A DNA stretch of 64,000 bases. Source: Paenibacillus oryzae (GTDB taxonomy: Bacteria > Bacillota > Bacilli > Paenibacillales > Paenibacillaceae). The translations under genes and the position numbers were made by a program. Below, piece after piece: positions 19,023 through 29,110 of this stretch. Below the pieces are notes generated by a model. The model had not been told where the DNA came from, ran no database searches, and saw only the letters and a program-made list of their open reading frames with translations. Location of the stretch: assembly GCF_001675045.1 (NCBI RefSeq), contig NZ_LYPA01000054.1, positions 124,001-188,000 on the forward strand, given 5' to 3'. Within the stretch, counting starts at the first letter, position 1; every line of letters begins with the position of its first letter.

Positions 19023-20180
19023 ATGAGGCTGATTGGTATGGTGGTTGCGCTTGTGCTGCTGGCGGGATGCACGGGGGAAGTGAATACAGCTGATATAGAG
19101 GGCAAGGCGCAGGATACAAAAGCGCTGGAGGTGCTGGATATGAATCCTGATATATACGAAAAAGCAAAGGCGCTTGGCCGAGGCATCAATTTGGGCAATG
19201 CGCTTGATGCGCCGTATGAAGGGGCATGGGATATGGTGCTGGAGGAGACTTATTTTAAGCTGATCAAGGATAAAGGCTTTGACTCCGTTCGTCTTCCGGT
19301 CCGCTTCTCCAATAAAACGACGGAAGCAGCGCCGTATACCATTGATGAAGCTTTTTTGAAACGGGTGGATTGGGCTGTAGACGAGGCTCTTAAGCAGGAG
19401 CTTGCCGTTATCATCGACCTGCATCACTTCGAAGAAATGATTACGGAGCCGGAGGCTCAAAAGGAACGGTTTCTTTCCATTTGGGATCAGCTCTCAAAGA
19501 GGTATAGCGATAGGCCGGAATCGGTTTATTATGAGGTGTTGAATGAGCCGAACGGGGCGCTTACAGCAGAACTGTGGAATGAGTATGTAAAAGAGGTTAT
19601 TACAGTCATTCGAGGCAACGATCCGCATCGGACGTTAATTATCGGAGGTGCGGAATGGAACGGAATCGGCGGCTTGCTGGAGCTGGAGCTGCCGGAGCAC
19701 GACCGCAATATTATTGCCACGATCCATTATTATGGCCCTATCTTGTTTACGCATCAAGGCGCTGAATGGATGACGGAGGAATACAGCACAACAGGCCTGA
19801 CCTGGCCCGGGCCTCCGGCCAACCCGGTAGAGCCGGTTCAGGCAGCCAAGAACGTGGGCTGGGTCGCCTCCTTTTTCCGGGAATACAATTCCAAAACGGG
19901 GGCGTCCAACCCTGCCAGCAGGGAAGCGCTTGTTCACGATCTGGAGCGTGCCGCCAGATGGGGCCAAGCTAATGACCGGCCTATTTTTCTAGGCGAATTT
20001 GGCGCTTACAGCACAGCGGATATGGCTTCGCGAATCCAGTGGACAGAAACGGTTCGGAGTGAAGCTGAACGTCTGGGCATGACATGGGCTTATTGGGAGT
20101 TTGGCGCGTCCTTTGGCCTGTATGACCGATCCGCCAAGGCGTGGAGAGAGGACTTGACGAAAGCCCTTTTGCCCTCGTAA
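19023..20180 (+). CDS. Glycoside hydrolase family 5 lipoprotein (endoglucanase-like)
   Basis: A secreted, probably membrane-anchored glycanase of clan GH-A. Residues 1-16 form a lipoprotein signal with lipobox LLAGC. The barrel shows GINLGNALDAP, DSVRLPVRFSN, IIDLHHFEE, the acid/base glutamate in VLNEPNG, and the nucleophile glutamate in IFLGEFGAYS; these are classic GH5 (cellulase A) features. Length is 385 aa with no binding module. ATG 19023 follows GAAGGGGGTAGC. It lies upstream of a sugar ABC transporter, suggesting polysaccharide use. The exact substrate (beta-glucan or mannan) cannot be read from the sequence. Confidence 0.9.
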   Translation: MRLIGMVVALVLLAGCTGEVNTADIEGKAQDTKALEVLDMNPDIYEKAKALGRGINLGNALDAPYEGAWDMVLEETYFKLIKDKGFDSVRLPVRFSNKTTEAAPYTIDEAFLKRVDWAVDEALKQELAVIIDLHHFEEMITEPEAQKERFLSIWDQLSKRYSDRPESVYYEVLNEPNGALTAELWNEYVKEVITVIRGNDPHRTLIIGGAEWNGIGGLLELELPEHDRNIIATIHYYGPILFTHQGAEWMTEEYSTTGLTWPGPPANPVEPVQAAKNVGWVASFFREYNSKTGASNPASREALVHDLERAARWGQANDRPIFLGEFGAYSTADMASRIQWTETVRSEAERLGMTWAYWEFGASFGLYDRSAKAWREDLTKALLPS

Positions 20181-20215
20181 TAGATTTGATCCATTTTAAT
20201 TTGATCCATTTTTCG

Positions 20216-20258
20216 GCCTTCACTTATCCGTGCTTTTGCGGAGGGTGGAGGCTTTTTT
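20216..20258 (+). terminator. Rho-independent terminator after the GH5 gene
   Basis: GCCTTCAC...GTGGAGGC with inner CCGTGC/GCGG pairing, followed by six T. Short 13-bp near-repeats of GAATAACAGTATG follow at about 20298-20345. Confidence 0.75.
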
Positions 20259-20494
20259 CGATAACGGGCAAGGCACAGGGGACGAGATAAGAGATCGAAT
20301 AACAGTATGGAATAAGAGTATGGAATAACAGTAGGGAATAACAGAAGTGAATAGCCGCAGGTTAATTATTTGTTATCCATGCTATTGATTTATCATATAA
20401 CCTTCGACAAGCCGCTTTTATAATAAAGTCATATCAACACGCACGCCGCAGCTGCAGCAAAGTGGACGCCATGATTGAGAAAGGAAGCAGAAGG

Positions 20495-21454
20495 ATGCAA
20501 ACAAGTCAAACATCAAATGTGGTGGCGGTACCGGGGAAACAAAAAAAGCCCCTTAAAACCCGCGGCAATTGGAAGCGTATGCTGGCTCTAGATGCCATGC
20601 TGCTGCCAGCTGTTATCCTGACCCTGATTTTTGCCTATATTCCGATGGGAGGACTTGTCGTAGCCTTTCAGGATTTTAAGCCGTGGCTCGGCTTTGCCAA
20701 ATCGGAGTGGGTTGGCCTGGAGCATTTCCAGTATTTATTTTCTACGCCGGAGTATGTGCAGGTCATCTGGAATACGCTTATTATCGCCGCTATGAAAATA
20801 ATCGCAGGTCTTATTGCTCCATTTACCTTTGCCCTGCTACTAAACGAAGTCAGATCATCGGGTTTTAAAAGATCGGTTCAAACGATGGTATATTTGCCGC
20901 ATTTCCTCTCCTGGGTTATTCTCGGCGGCATCCTGCTGGACATGCTGTCCAGCGATGGACTAGTCAATCAAGCATTGGGCGCCCTGTTCGGCATAGACCC
21001 CATTTTCTTTCTTGGCGACGGCAACTGGTTTAGATTTGTTGTTGTTGTAAGTGACGTCTGGAAGGAGTTCGGCTTTGGCGCTATCGTATTCCTGGCAGCC
21101 TTGTCCGGCATTAACCCATCGCTTTACGAGGCGGCTGAGGTAGACGGCGCCAACAGATGGCAGCAAACGCTTTCGATTACGATCCCGGCCATGATTCCAA
21201 TTACGATTGTTGTTGGCACCTTGGCGCTTGGCAATGTTCTAAACGCAGGGTTTGATCAAATCTTTAATCTGTACAACGCGCTGGTCATGGATAAAGGAGA
21301 TATCATTGATACCTTTGTGTACCGGGTCGGCATTGTGGACGGAAAGTTCGGATTTTCAACGGCAGTTGGCCTGTTTAAATCCATTGTCGGATTTGTGCTT
21401 ATTGTGGCCGCTTACCGTCTCGCCTACAAGCTTGCCAACTACCGGATATTTTAG
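20495..21454 (+). CDS. Carbohydrate ABC permease, LplB-like
   Basis: Inner-membrane permease of a CUT1-type sugar importer. The 319-aa protein has six predicted hydrophobic spans, the first at LDAMLLPAVILTLIFAYIP, and the EAA loop EAAEVDGANRWQQTLSITIPAM that contacts the ATPase. I chose ATG 20495 because AGAAAGGAAGCAGAAGG lies just upstream; GTG 20462 and ATG 20471 would add 8-11 residues. It forms an operon with the next permease and binding protein. No ATPase gene is present, as usual for this group, which shares an MsmX-type ATPase. Confidence 0.9.
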   Translation: MQTSQTSNVVAVPGKQKKPLKTRGNWKRMLALDAMLLPAVILTLIFAYIPMGGLVVAFQDFKPWLGFAKSEWVGLEHFQYLFSTPEYVQVIWNTLIIAAMKIIAGLIAPFTFALLLNEVRSSGFKRSVQTMVYLPHFLSWVILGGILLDMLSSDGLVNQALGALFGIDPIFFLGDGNWFRFVVVVSDVWKEFGFGAIVFLAALSGINPSLYEAAEVDGANRWQQTLSITIPAMIPITIVVGTLALGNVLNAGFDQIFNLYNALVMDKGDIIDTFVYRVGIVDGKFGFSTAVGLFKSIVGFVLIVAAYRLAYKLANYRIF

Positions 21455-21472
21455 AAGGGAAGACATGCAGCT

Positions 21473-22351
21473 ATGTATTACAAATCAAAGCCGTACAAAC
21501 TATTTACCGGCCTGAACTACACCTTTTTGCTGGTGCTATCCATCATTTGCGTTATTCCTCTTATTCATATTCTTGCGGTGTCGTTTAGCGGAAAGGCCGC
21601 TGCCAATGCCAATCTGGTAGGCTTGTGGCCCGTACAGTTCACCTTGGACGCCTACGACAAAACGCTGGCTAACGAAAACTTTCTTCGCGCCTTATGGGTG
21701 GCAGTGCAACGAACGGTATTTGGCACCGCATTGAGCATGCTGATAGTTGTGCTCGCTGCCTATCCGTTATCCAAGGAGAAACGCCAATTTAAAAGAAGAA
21801 ATCTGTACACCTGGTTTTTCGTGTTTACGATGCTGTTTAATGGCGGATTGATTCCGTTTTATATGCTCATTCAAGAGCTGAACATGATGAATACCATTTG
21901 GGTGCTCATCCTTCCCGGAGCCGTTTCGGTTTGGAACATGATCCTGCTGCTGAACTTTTTCCGCGGCGTTCCGAAGGAGCTGGAGGAGGCGGCCTTTATT
22001 GACGGGGCGGGACATCTGCGGACTCTGTTCAGCATTTATTTGCCGGTGTCGCTCCCGGCGCTGGCAACCCTGTCGCTGTTTGCGATGGTAGGGCATTGGA
22101 ATTCGTGGTTTGATGGTTTGATCTTTATGACGGACCATAAAAATTATCCGCTGGCCACCTTCCTGCAAACCATTATCGTCCAGCAGGACTTCAGCAAGGT
22201 TACCGTACGACCCGAGGACTTGGAAAATATATCGCAACGAACGGTGAAGGCGGCGCAAATTTTTATCGGCATGGCCCCGATCCTGGTCGTATATCCATTC
22301 CTTCAGCGCTTTTTTGTCAAAGGCATCGTTCTTGGCGCTGTTAAGGAGTAG
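21473..22351 (+). CDS. Carbohydrate ABC permease, YtcP/LplC-like
   Basis: Second permease of the importer, 292 aa, opening YKSKPYKLFTGLNYTFLLVLS and containing the EAA loop EEAAFIDGAGHLRTLFSIYLPVS. The family pairs with LplB-like permeases and large lipoprotein binding proteins in Paenibacillus sugar and oligosaccharide uptake. It follows the first permease by 18 bases. Confidence 0.9.
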   Translation: MYYKSKPYKLFTGLNYTFLLVLSIICVIPLIHILAVSFSGKAAANANLVGLWPVQFTLDAYDKTLANENFLRALWVAVQRTVFGTALSMLIVVLAAYPLSKEKRQFKRRNLYTWFFVFTMLFNGGLIPFYMLIQELNMMNTIWVLILPGAVSVWNMILLLNFFRGVPKELEEAAFIDGAGHLRTLFSIYLPVSLPALATLSLFAMVGHWNSWFDGLIFMTDHKNYPLATFLQTIIVQQDFSKVTVRPEDLENISQRTVKAAQIFIGMAPILVVYPFLQRFFVKGIVLGAVKE

Positions 22352-22366
22352 AGCCTTGGGAACAAC

Positions 22367-22382
22367 TGCGATCGGAAGAACC
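22367..22382 (+). repeat. Isolated copy of the TGCGATCGGAAGAACC word
   Basis: The same word ends palindrome B at 12837-12852 and occurs inverted in palindrome A. Here it is flanked by TGGGAA and TTCCCA in inverted orientation (22357-22388), so it may be a small relative of those palindromes inside the transporter operon. Confidence 0.4.
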
Positions 22383-22525
22383 ATTCCCACGGCGGACTCC
22401 TGCCGACAATCATTAGTTGAACTTATATATCATAAAGGAGGTGCATGTCTGGAAATTATTCCTATGGTCATGTCGCAACGTGTGAGATAAGCTTAACAAG
22501 TACATCTACAATGGGGGAAGACACA

Positions 22526-24223
22526 ATGGCATTTACAATGAAGAAAACAGCAGCAAGTTTGCTGGCGGGAGTCATGTTGACGGGCTTGCTTGCCGGCTGC
22601 GGACAAAGCAAAGATAGCGGCGATAGTGACAACACGGCCTCCTCAACTGAATTTTATTCCGCCAAGTTTGAAAATGGCAAATACGTCGAGCCGGTCAGCA
22701 TTACTACCGTTTTTCCAATCGGCAGCAATCTGAAGTTTAAAAATGGCGAAAACATTGAAAATAACGTGCATACTAGATGGGCGAAGGACACGCTCGGCAT
22801 TGATATTAAATATCTATGGACAGTCAGCGACCAAAACAATGCCTATCAGACCAAGCTGCGCCTTATGTTGACCTCCAAGCAGGAGATGCCGGATATTATC
22901 TCATTCCGCGGAGATCAAACCTTGATTAGCGATCTTATTGAAACGGGACAATTTACGGATGCGGGCGAGCTGTTCGATAAATATGCCTCCGATACCTATA
23001 AAGAAGCGATGGCTCAAGACCCTGACGTCTGGAATCCCTACATTCGCGATGGCAAAAGAATGGCGATTCCGTTGCTTGACAATGCCTACAACAACGATGC
23101 CGTCATGTACATTCGCGAGGACTGGCTGAAAAACGTCGGCATGGAGGCTCCAAAAACGATTGATGAGCTTGAAGCTGTAATGGAAGCCTTTACAAACGGC
23201 GACCCGGATAAAAATGGCCAAAAGGATACGCTTGCTCTTTCCATCGGCTTCAAAAACTATCTGGCAACGTGGATGTCGGATGCCGGCTGGATCTTCGGCA
23301 TGTTTGGCGCAATGCCTAATCAATGGAATGAAAACGCCAACGGCGAGCTGGTTTATGGTTCGATCCAGCCGGAAATGAAGCCTGCTTTGGCCAAGCTGCA
23401 GGATTGGATGAAAAAGGGGTATATCTCGCAGGAAGCAGGCCTGTATGACGAGGTTAAAGCCTCCGAGGCGTTTACGGCAGGCAAAGCGGGTATTATCGTA
23501 GGCCCTTACTGGATGACGGGCTGGCCGCTGCAGGATTTGAAGGCCAACGTGCCTGGAGCCGAATACAAGCCATATCCTCTTCCCGCCGGACCAGACGGAA
23601 AAATCGGCCGCAGAGGCACATCGGTTAATGCCGGAGCCGTGCTGATTAACAAGGATATGAAAAACAAGGATGCGTTTTTTGTTTATCAAAACTACTTGTT
23701 CGACAACTGGGCAAATCCAACTGACGACGGACCATTTACCAAAGGGTTCGCGGAAGGCTATGATTATGGCGTTGGTCCAAACGGAGAGCTGTATGGCGAG
23801 CAGGACAGCGACAAAATCGAAGGCGGATGGGTAGACGCCATTCGGTATACGCTGACCTATGACGGAGCGATTATTCCGCAACTGCGCATCAATACATTGG
23901 CCAAAATCGCCAACGGCGAAGAGGCGGTTACGCCATATGAAAAAGCGATGCTCAGAACCATTCCCGAGCAAATCCAGGCGGCAAAAATCGTAGTTGATCA
24001 AAAGGATTCCGTCATGATGAACAAGTTTACAGGCAGCCCGACAAAAACCCAATTATCCAAGGGAGATATGCTGGAGAAGCTGGAGAAGGAAGTACTGAAC
24101 AAAATCATTTATAACAAAGCTTCCGTGGATGAATTTGATTCCTTTGTGGAAAAATATCTATCCTCCGGCGGCGAGCAATTCAAAAAAGAAGTGAATGAAT
24201 GGTACTCTTCGATTAAGCAATAA
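22526..24223 (+). CDS. Extracellular solute-binding lipoprotein, LplA-like
   Basis: Captures the sugar outside the cell for the two upstream permeases. The 565-aa protein has a lipoprotein signal with lipobox LLAGCGQ and a family 1 binding fold of the large Paenibacillus type (EDWLKNVGMEAPKTIDELEAV region). I start at ATG 22526 behind GGGGGAAG. A perfect AAAGGAGG lies further up before ATG 22445, in the same frame, but with only three bases of spacing and a non-signal leader, so I treat that ATG as upstream. A terminator follows at 24303. Confidence 0.9.
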   Translation: MAFTMKKTAASLLAGVMLTGLLAGCGQSKDSGDSDNTASSTEFYSAKFENGKYVEPVSITTVFPIGSNLKFKNGENIENNVHTRWAKDTLGIDIKYLWTVSDQNNAYQTKLRLMLTSKQEMPDIISFRGDQTLISDLIETGQFTDAGELFDKYASDTYKEAMAQDPDVWNPYIRDGKRMAIPLLDNAYNNDAVMYIREDWLKNVGMEAPKTIDELEAVMEAFTNGDPDKNGQKDTLALSIGFKNYLATWMSDAGWIFGMFGAMPNQWNENANGELVYGSIQPEMKPALAKLQDWMKKGYISQEAGLYDEVKASEAFTAGKAGIIVGPYWMTGWPLQDLKANVPGAEYKPYPLPAGPDGKIGRRGTSVNAGAVLINKDMKNKDAFFVYQNYLFDNWANPTDDGPFTKGFAEGYDYGVGPNGELYGEQDSDKIEGGWVDAIRYTLTYDGAIIPQLRINTLAKIANGEEAVTPYEKAMLRTIPEQIQAAKIVVDQKDSVMMNKFTGSPTKTQLSKGDMLEKLEKEVLNKIIYNKASVDEFDSFVEKYLSSGGEQFKKEVNEWYSSIKQ

Positions 24224-24302
24224 GCAATAAGCCATAAGCAACAGGCAATAAGCCGAAAACGACAAAACGACAAAACGACAATCCAAACAAGCAACAAACA
24301 GA

Positions 24303-24345
24303 AATCCTCCAATCCGTGTGAAAAACGGTTTTGGAGGATTTTTTT
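24303..24345. terminator. Terminator between convergent transporter and yesN-like genes
   Basis: AATCCTCCAA/TTGGAGGATT with inner CCGT/ACGG and a T-run on the plus strand. A few A on the other side could also serve the minus-strand genes. Confidence 0.85.
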
Positions 24346-24409
24346 GCGAGTCGTTATAGTGCTGGGCGCGCCCAGGCCGCTGGAACGCGCTTCAGTCTGG
24401 ACGAATAGC

Positions 24410-26023
24410 CTATTGGCGTTTTTCCCGGAATTCCTGAGGCGTCATTCCATAATAATCCTTAAAAACCTTAATGAAATATTGCGAGTTGGAATAACCAAGC
24501 TTCTCCGATATTTCATATACCTTGTCCCCTGTATCGCGCAGGTAGGCCAAAGCGTGCTCCATCTTGAGCTTCAGAAGATAATCGCTAATGCTGATGTCGC
24601 ATAGCTTGCGGAACAGCTTGGACACATAAACCGGATGGAGAGATACATGATCCGCAATGGCTTGCAGACTAACCATCGCCAGGTTGCTGTCGATATAGCT
24701 TTTGATGGCCTGAATGAGGCTTTGCTGATGCAAATCCACATCCTTTTCAAGCTTGTCACGAATAAGAGAAATCAAGGCTTCGGCCCACTCCTGAATTTGG
24801 GCAAAAGAGCGCATATCCGATAGCCGGACACTTTGCTGGCCGCTCCATTCCGACAGCATGACGTGATTTTTGTGGGCTACATAATGAAAGGATGAAAGCA
24901 GGACGCTTTTGACCTCCTCCAGATGCTCCTCCGTTTGTTCAGGCAGCTTGTTAAAAACAGTCCTCAGCTTCAATAAGCGTTTGGAAAATTCCTCCCATTG
25001 GGACGTTTCAAGCAAATGCATAAACGTTGGAGGGGCATAAAGCATGCTTAATGGCCGGATTTTTACCGTTTCCGGCCTTTCTGCAAGCTGGAGCAAATGG
25101 CCATGCTCCTTGCCGGCCTGCTTGCGCAGCGCCAGAATGGACTGGTCGTACATCTCGCTAATATCCCCCGTAAATAATCCGGGATAGGTGGAAACGATAG
25201 AGATGCCGCCCTTTAAATAATCATGAACATTGCGGTGAATAAGCTCAATAAGACTGGAGAGCAATTTGCCGGCTTGCGTTAACTCCGGCCCGGACGCTGC
25301 GCCTATTGGCTTTAGCAGAAACACAAGATGATTGTTTGCATCGCTGCAATGCCATAGTGTAAACGATTCATTCAGCATCTCCGTAACAATGTTGGCTACC
25401 GCGAATTGAAACAGGTTCATATTGCTGTTGCCGAGGCGGGAAAAACGCTCCTCCAGCCTGATCATAAGCATAAACAACGTATCGTTCAGCTCAAAATCCA
25501 GTCCATAGCTTTGCAGCTTATATTGAAGCTCCTCATCGGAAAAGCGATACCCCTCAATCAGCTCATTTAGCAGCTTGTCCTTGAGATGAGGCACATGCTC
25601 CTTGAATGCCCGCATGGCGTGGTCATAGGAGGCTGCTTGTTCCATTTCATCAACGATGGACTGTACAGTGGATTTCAGGCAGGCATGAAGCCTGGCATGA
25701 TCCAGAGGTTTAATTAGATATTCAACAACGCCTTGATGAATGGCTTCCTTTGCATAATCAAATTCCGCATAACCCGTCAATAGTATACATTTGATCTTGA
25801 GCTGCGCGTCGCGGATAGACTGGATAAGCTCCAATCCATTCATGCCGGGCATGGATATATCCGTTATGACGATATCGATTCGTTCTGTTTGAATGATGTG
25901 AAGCGCCTCTTTGCCGGAATAAGCTTTGAAAACCTTGCTTATTGAACAGCTCTCCCAATGGAAGGCGATTTCCAAGTCGTCTACAACGTAGGTCTCGTCA
26001 TCAACCAGCAATATTTGAAACAT
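24410..26023 (-). CDS. AraC-type response regulator, YesN-like
   Basis: Cytosolic DNA-binding regulator, 537 aa. The N-terminal receiver has the acidic pair in LLVDDE, the phosphorylated aspartate near residue 55 in IVITDISMPGMNG, and the lysine in YLIKPLD. The C terminus is an AraC two-helix domain ending in GYSNSQYFIKVFKDYYGMTPQEFR. The central ~250 residues are the linker usual in this group. Its start lies inside the 3' end of the sensor gene, so the two are co-expressed. It probably controls the neighbouring GH5/ABC genes; this is inferred from position. Confidence 0.92.
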   Translation of the reverse strand: MFQILLVDDETYVVDDLEIAFHWESCSISKVFKAYSGKEALHIIQTERIDIVITDISMPGMNGLELIQSIRDAQLKIKCILLTGYAEFDYAKEAIHQGVVEYLIKPLDHARLHACLKSTVQSIVDEMEQAASYDHAMRAFKEHVPHLKDKLLNELIEGYRFSDEELQYKLQSYGLDFELNDTLFMLMIRLEERFSRLGNSNMNLFQFAVANIVTEMLNESFTLWHCSDANNHLVFLLKPIGAASGPELTQAGKLLSSLIELIHRNVHDYLKGGISIVSTYPGLFTGDISEMYDQSILALRKQAGKEHGHLLQLAERPETVKIRPLSMLYAPPTFMHLLETSQWEEFSKRLLKLRTVFNKLPEQTEEHLEEVKSVLLSSFHYVAHKNHVMLSEWSGQQSVRLSDMRSFAQIQEWAEALISLIRDKLEKDVDLHQQSLIQAIKSYIDSNLAMVSLQAIADHVSLHPVYVSKLFRKLCDISISDYLLKLKMEHALAYLRDTGDKVYEISEKLGYSNSQYFIKVFKDYYGMTPQEFREKRQ

Positions 26024-27716
26024 GATGCTCCTCCTGTTTATCGATCCTTATAGAAATGGTTGTGCCTTGCATCGGCCCGGAATTAATAAGCAAGCCATGC
26101 TCTTTTCCATAATAAAGCTTGATTCTTTGATTCACATTGCGCAGGCCGATGCCAATCGGCATTTCTGAAAAAAAGATCTCGTCCATGTAGCGCAAAACGC
26201 TCTGCAAGCGCTCCTGCTCCATGCCAACGCCATTGTCCCGAACGGTTAGCACAAATTCATTCCCCAAATCTGCAGCCTCGATTGAAATATGGCCGGATTG
26301 CTCGGAGGGCTCGATGCCGTGGATGATGCAGTTTTCAACGAGCGGCTGCAGAATCATTCGAGGCAATCGGCATGCTTTCAGATGCTTCGGTACCTCAATA
26401 GTAAAGGATATCGTTTTTTTTCTTAGCTGCATGATGGATAAATAATGCTCAACCGAATTGATTTCTTCCTCCAGCGTTGCATCCACTTGCTCGATTTTGT
26501 GAATGTAGCGGCAATAAGCCCCCAGATGTAAGGTCATGGACGAAACGGCCGCGGTATCGTTTACGCTCGCTTTGCTTTGAATAAAGTTTAAGCAGTTGTA
26601 AAGAAAATGCGGATTGATCTGAGCCTGGTATTGCATGAGCCGCGCTTCCTTGACTTGCAGCTCGCCGTGAAGCACTTGTTCAATCAATACCTGAGTGTTT
26701 TCCGCCATTCGGTTAAATGAGCTGCCAAGCAGCCGGAAATCATATTCGTTCATATCTGTCAGCCTGCTGGAGAAATCCCCCTGGTCGAATTTTTCAATCG
26801 CCCTTCGCAGCTTGTGAATGGGCAGCTGAACCTGACGGTGCAGCAGAAAGATATAAACAAGAGAAAGCAGAAGCAAAGCAACCATAGCAACAATGAAGTA
26901 ATTGTTGTTGCGGGAAATCGGTTCAATCAATTGACGCATGGGATGGTAATCAATGAAGTAAAAATCCATCATATCCAGCTTCATATAATTGAGCAAATAA
27001 GGAGTGCCATTGTTGTCAACCGAAAGGAATCCGTCGTCGCCCTGCAGCAGCGGAACAATCAATTTGGCGGCTTCATTCCTTAGCGGAGCGGAATCATTCT
27101 GGATCAGCATGCGATTTCTGGCATCGTAAAGCAAAGGCGTTCCGGAGGTGTATTGGCTCATAACCTTCCGGATTTGGCTTAGCTGAATCCGCACTTCTAT
27201 ATATAGCGGACTTTTATGGCTTTTGACCAAATAAGAATAGTAATACTCACCCGTTTTTTTCTCCTGCTTGATGGTCCATACATGCAAGGGCTGATCGGGC
27301 AGGACAAATTCGCTAAATGAAAAAAACGGATCAGAGGAAACCGTTTCGTTCAGATCAGGGAAATAGAGAATGACTGTATTGTTCCATGGCGTTGATGCGC
27401 TGTTCAGCGCAAGCTTGTCGATAATGTTTAATTTTGTTTCATATCTGCTGTATTCATCTCCGAACTTTAGCATATTGGGATAAGCCCGAACCGACTGGTC
27501 CTCGGACAAAACAATGGTATTCATAAGAATTTGCTCGAATTGATTGCTTAATTGCGAGGTCATAAATTTAACCTCTGCAATTTTATTTTTTTTCAGCTCG
27601 CCTTGAATTTCCTGGATGTTCAATCGATAGATGAGCCAAAAAACTAAAACAATCAGGGAGAGCATAATGAGCAGAGCCAAAATGAGCTTCTGAAAAAGCG
27701 ATACGCCGGCTTTCAT
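26001..27716 (-). CDS. Sensor histidine kinase, YesM-like
   Basis: Membrane sensor, 571 aa. It has an N-terminal span (LILALLIMLSLIVLVFWLIY), an extracellular domain of ~230 residues, a second span (FIVAMVALLLLSLVYIFLLH), a HAMP region, the His-kinase box ARLMQYQAQINPHFLYNCLN with its phospho-histidine, and a GHKL ATPase (VENCIIHG, DNGVGM, GIGLRNV). This is the LytS/YesM family. I start at position 27716 because GGAGG lies a few bases upstream; the longer TTG start at 27734 overlaps that site. Confidence 0.92.
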   Translation of the reverse strand: MKAGVSLFQKLILALLIMLSLIVLVFWLIYRLNIQEIQGELKKNKIAEVKFMTSQLSNQFEQILMNTIVLSEDQSVRAYPNMLKFGDEYSRYETKLNIIDKLALNSASTPWNNTVILYFPDLNETVSSDPFFSFSEFVLPDQPLHVWTIKQEKKTGEYYYSYLVKSHKSPLYIEVRIQLSQIRKVMSQYTSGTPLLYDARNRMLIQNDSAPLRNEAAKLIVPLLQGDDGFLSVDNNGTPYLLNYMKLDMMDFYFIDYHPMRQLIEPISRNNNYFIVAMVALLLLSLVYIFLLHRQVQLPIHKLRRAIEKFDQGDFSSRLTDMNEYDFRLLGSSFNRMAENTQVLIEQVLHGELQVKEARLMQYQAQINPHFLYNCLNFIQSKASVNDTAAVSSMTLHLGAYCRYIHKIEQVDATLEEEINSVEHYLSIMQLRKKTISFTIEVPKHLKACRLPRMILQPLVENCIIHGIEPSEQSGHISIEAADLGNEFVLTVRDNGVGMEQERLQSVLRYMDEIFFSEMPIGIGLRNVNQRIKLYYGKEHGLLINSGPMQGTTISIRIDKQEEHHVSNIAG

Positions 27717-27973
27717 GATTACCTCCAAAAACAAAATGCGACACTCTTTTAGTTTACTACAAAAAAGGACAGCCGATTTGGGCGTTTTTTTATAAAAACC
27801 GACAACTCTTTGGTTTCTTTTTACGTCTGAAGGGTAAGTAGAGTCTATAACCGGCTTGTTCGAAAAATAGCAGAATTTGCTGGCGATTGTTCGGGGATGA
27901 TGTTACTATTTTGTAACTCTCTTAGTCTACTAATTCGTTAAGATGAATACATCAGCGGAAGAAGGTGGACCTA

Positions 27974-29101
27974 ATGAGGAAAAGCAGAAAGCGTGCAGGA
28001 AAATGGGGCATTTTGTTAATGCTCGGAGTCATGATTGTGTTGGTTGTTGGTTGTTCGGCCGGTGTTGCGCTGGGATTGTCGGCGCTAGGGCCAGGTGATG
28101 GGAAGAAGGCTCCTGCTGAAGAGGTCCTGTCAGGCGGAGGTACGCTGAATGAGGAAGAGCCAGGCAAACATGGGGAAGCGCCGGGCAAAAATGAAACGGC
28201 AGGCGAAACCGCAGAATACGTGCCGGGCAAGGATGCAGCCGGCATCAAGCCGGGAGCCCATACGGACGGCAATTCCTCGGGAGAAAAACCCGCGAGCGAA
28301 GCAAGCGGAAAACCAACGGTTGAAAAGCCGTCGAGCGAAACAGGCGGCAAGCCAGTAGTCGAGAAGCCGACAGGTGAGTCGAGCGGCAAGCCAACGGTTG
28401 AGAAACCCGCGAGCGAAGCAGGAGGCAACGCCTCAAGCGAAAAGCCGGCAGGCGGAACAAGCAGCAAGCCCTCGGGATCGGCTGCGGCTGAAAAACCGGG
28501 AAGCGCAGAGAGCAAGCCGCAGCAAACAGGCGGCAAAATCGCATTAACCTTCGACGATGGACCGGATACCCGTTATACAACGGCTATTTTGGACATATTG
28601 AAGGAAAAGAACGTAAAAGCAACATTTTTTGTCGTAGGCACGCAAGTCAAGAAGTATCCTGACGTTTTGAAGCGAATTGTAGAGGAAGGCCATGCTATCG
28701 GCAATCATTCGCAAAATCATAAAGATTTGAGCAAGCTGACCAAAGAACAAATCGCTAAAGAAATCGACCAGGCGGATGCGGCCATCGAGGACGTGCTGGG
28801 CTACAAGCCGGAATTGTTTCGCGCCCCTTACGGCGCATTGTCGCAAACGTTAAAGAAGACACTGAAAGAGAAGGACCGCAAGCTGGTTGGATGGACGGTG
28901 GATACGCGCGACTGGGCTGGCACCTCCATTAAGGATATGCGGGAAGTGATTTCCAATAACAGCAAGCCTAATGGTATAATATTAATGCATTCCTTCGGCG
29001 GCAAGCATATTGCCAATACAGTAAAAATGCTGCCGGATGTCATTGATGATTTAACAAAGCAAGGTTATACATTCGTTACTGCGGATGAGCTAGTCGAATA
29101 A
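27974..29101 (+). CDS. Polysaccharide deacetylase (NodB domain) with repeat-rich stalk
   Basis: A cell-surface deacetylase, 375 aa. After a basic N terminus there is one hydrophobic anchor (WGILLMLGVMIVLVVGC; the VGC may be a lipobox). Residues ~60-185 are a low-complexity stalk of repeats such as EKPASEASGKPTVEKP. The catalytic domain shows all NodB motifs: TFDDGP with the metal Asp, HSQNH, RAPYGA, DTRDW and ILMHS. Substrates of the family are peptidoglycan or chitin-like GlcNAc; the choice is not visible. ATG 27974 follows GAAGGTGG. Confidence 0.92.
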   Translation: MRKSRKRAGKWGILLMLGVMIVLVVGCSAGVALGLSALGPGDGKKAPAEEVLSGGGTLNEEEPGKHGEAPGKNETAGETAEYVPGKDAAGIKPGAHTDGNSSGEKPASEASGKPTVEKPSSETGGKPVVEKPTGESSGKPTVEKPASEAGGNASSEKPAGGTSSKPSGSAAAEKPGSAESKPQQTGGKIALTFDDGPDTRYTTAILDILKEKNVKATFFVVGTQVKKYPDVLKRIVEEGHAIGNHSQNHKDLSKLTKEQIAKEIDQADAAIEDVLGYKPELFRAPYGALSQTLKKTLKEKDRKLVGWTVDTRDWAGTSIKDMREVISNNSKPNGIILMHSFGGKHIANTVKMLPDVIDDLTKQGYTFVTADELVE

Positions 29102-29110
29102 TACGCTACT

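Noticed and set aside
22901..24052. 383-residue antisense frame over the solute-binding protein
   Set aside because: Codon shadow; the plus-strand frame has a signal peptide, a ribosome site and operon context.
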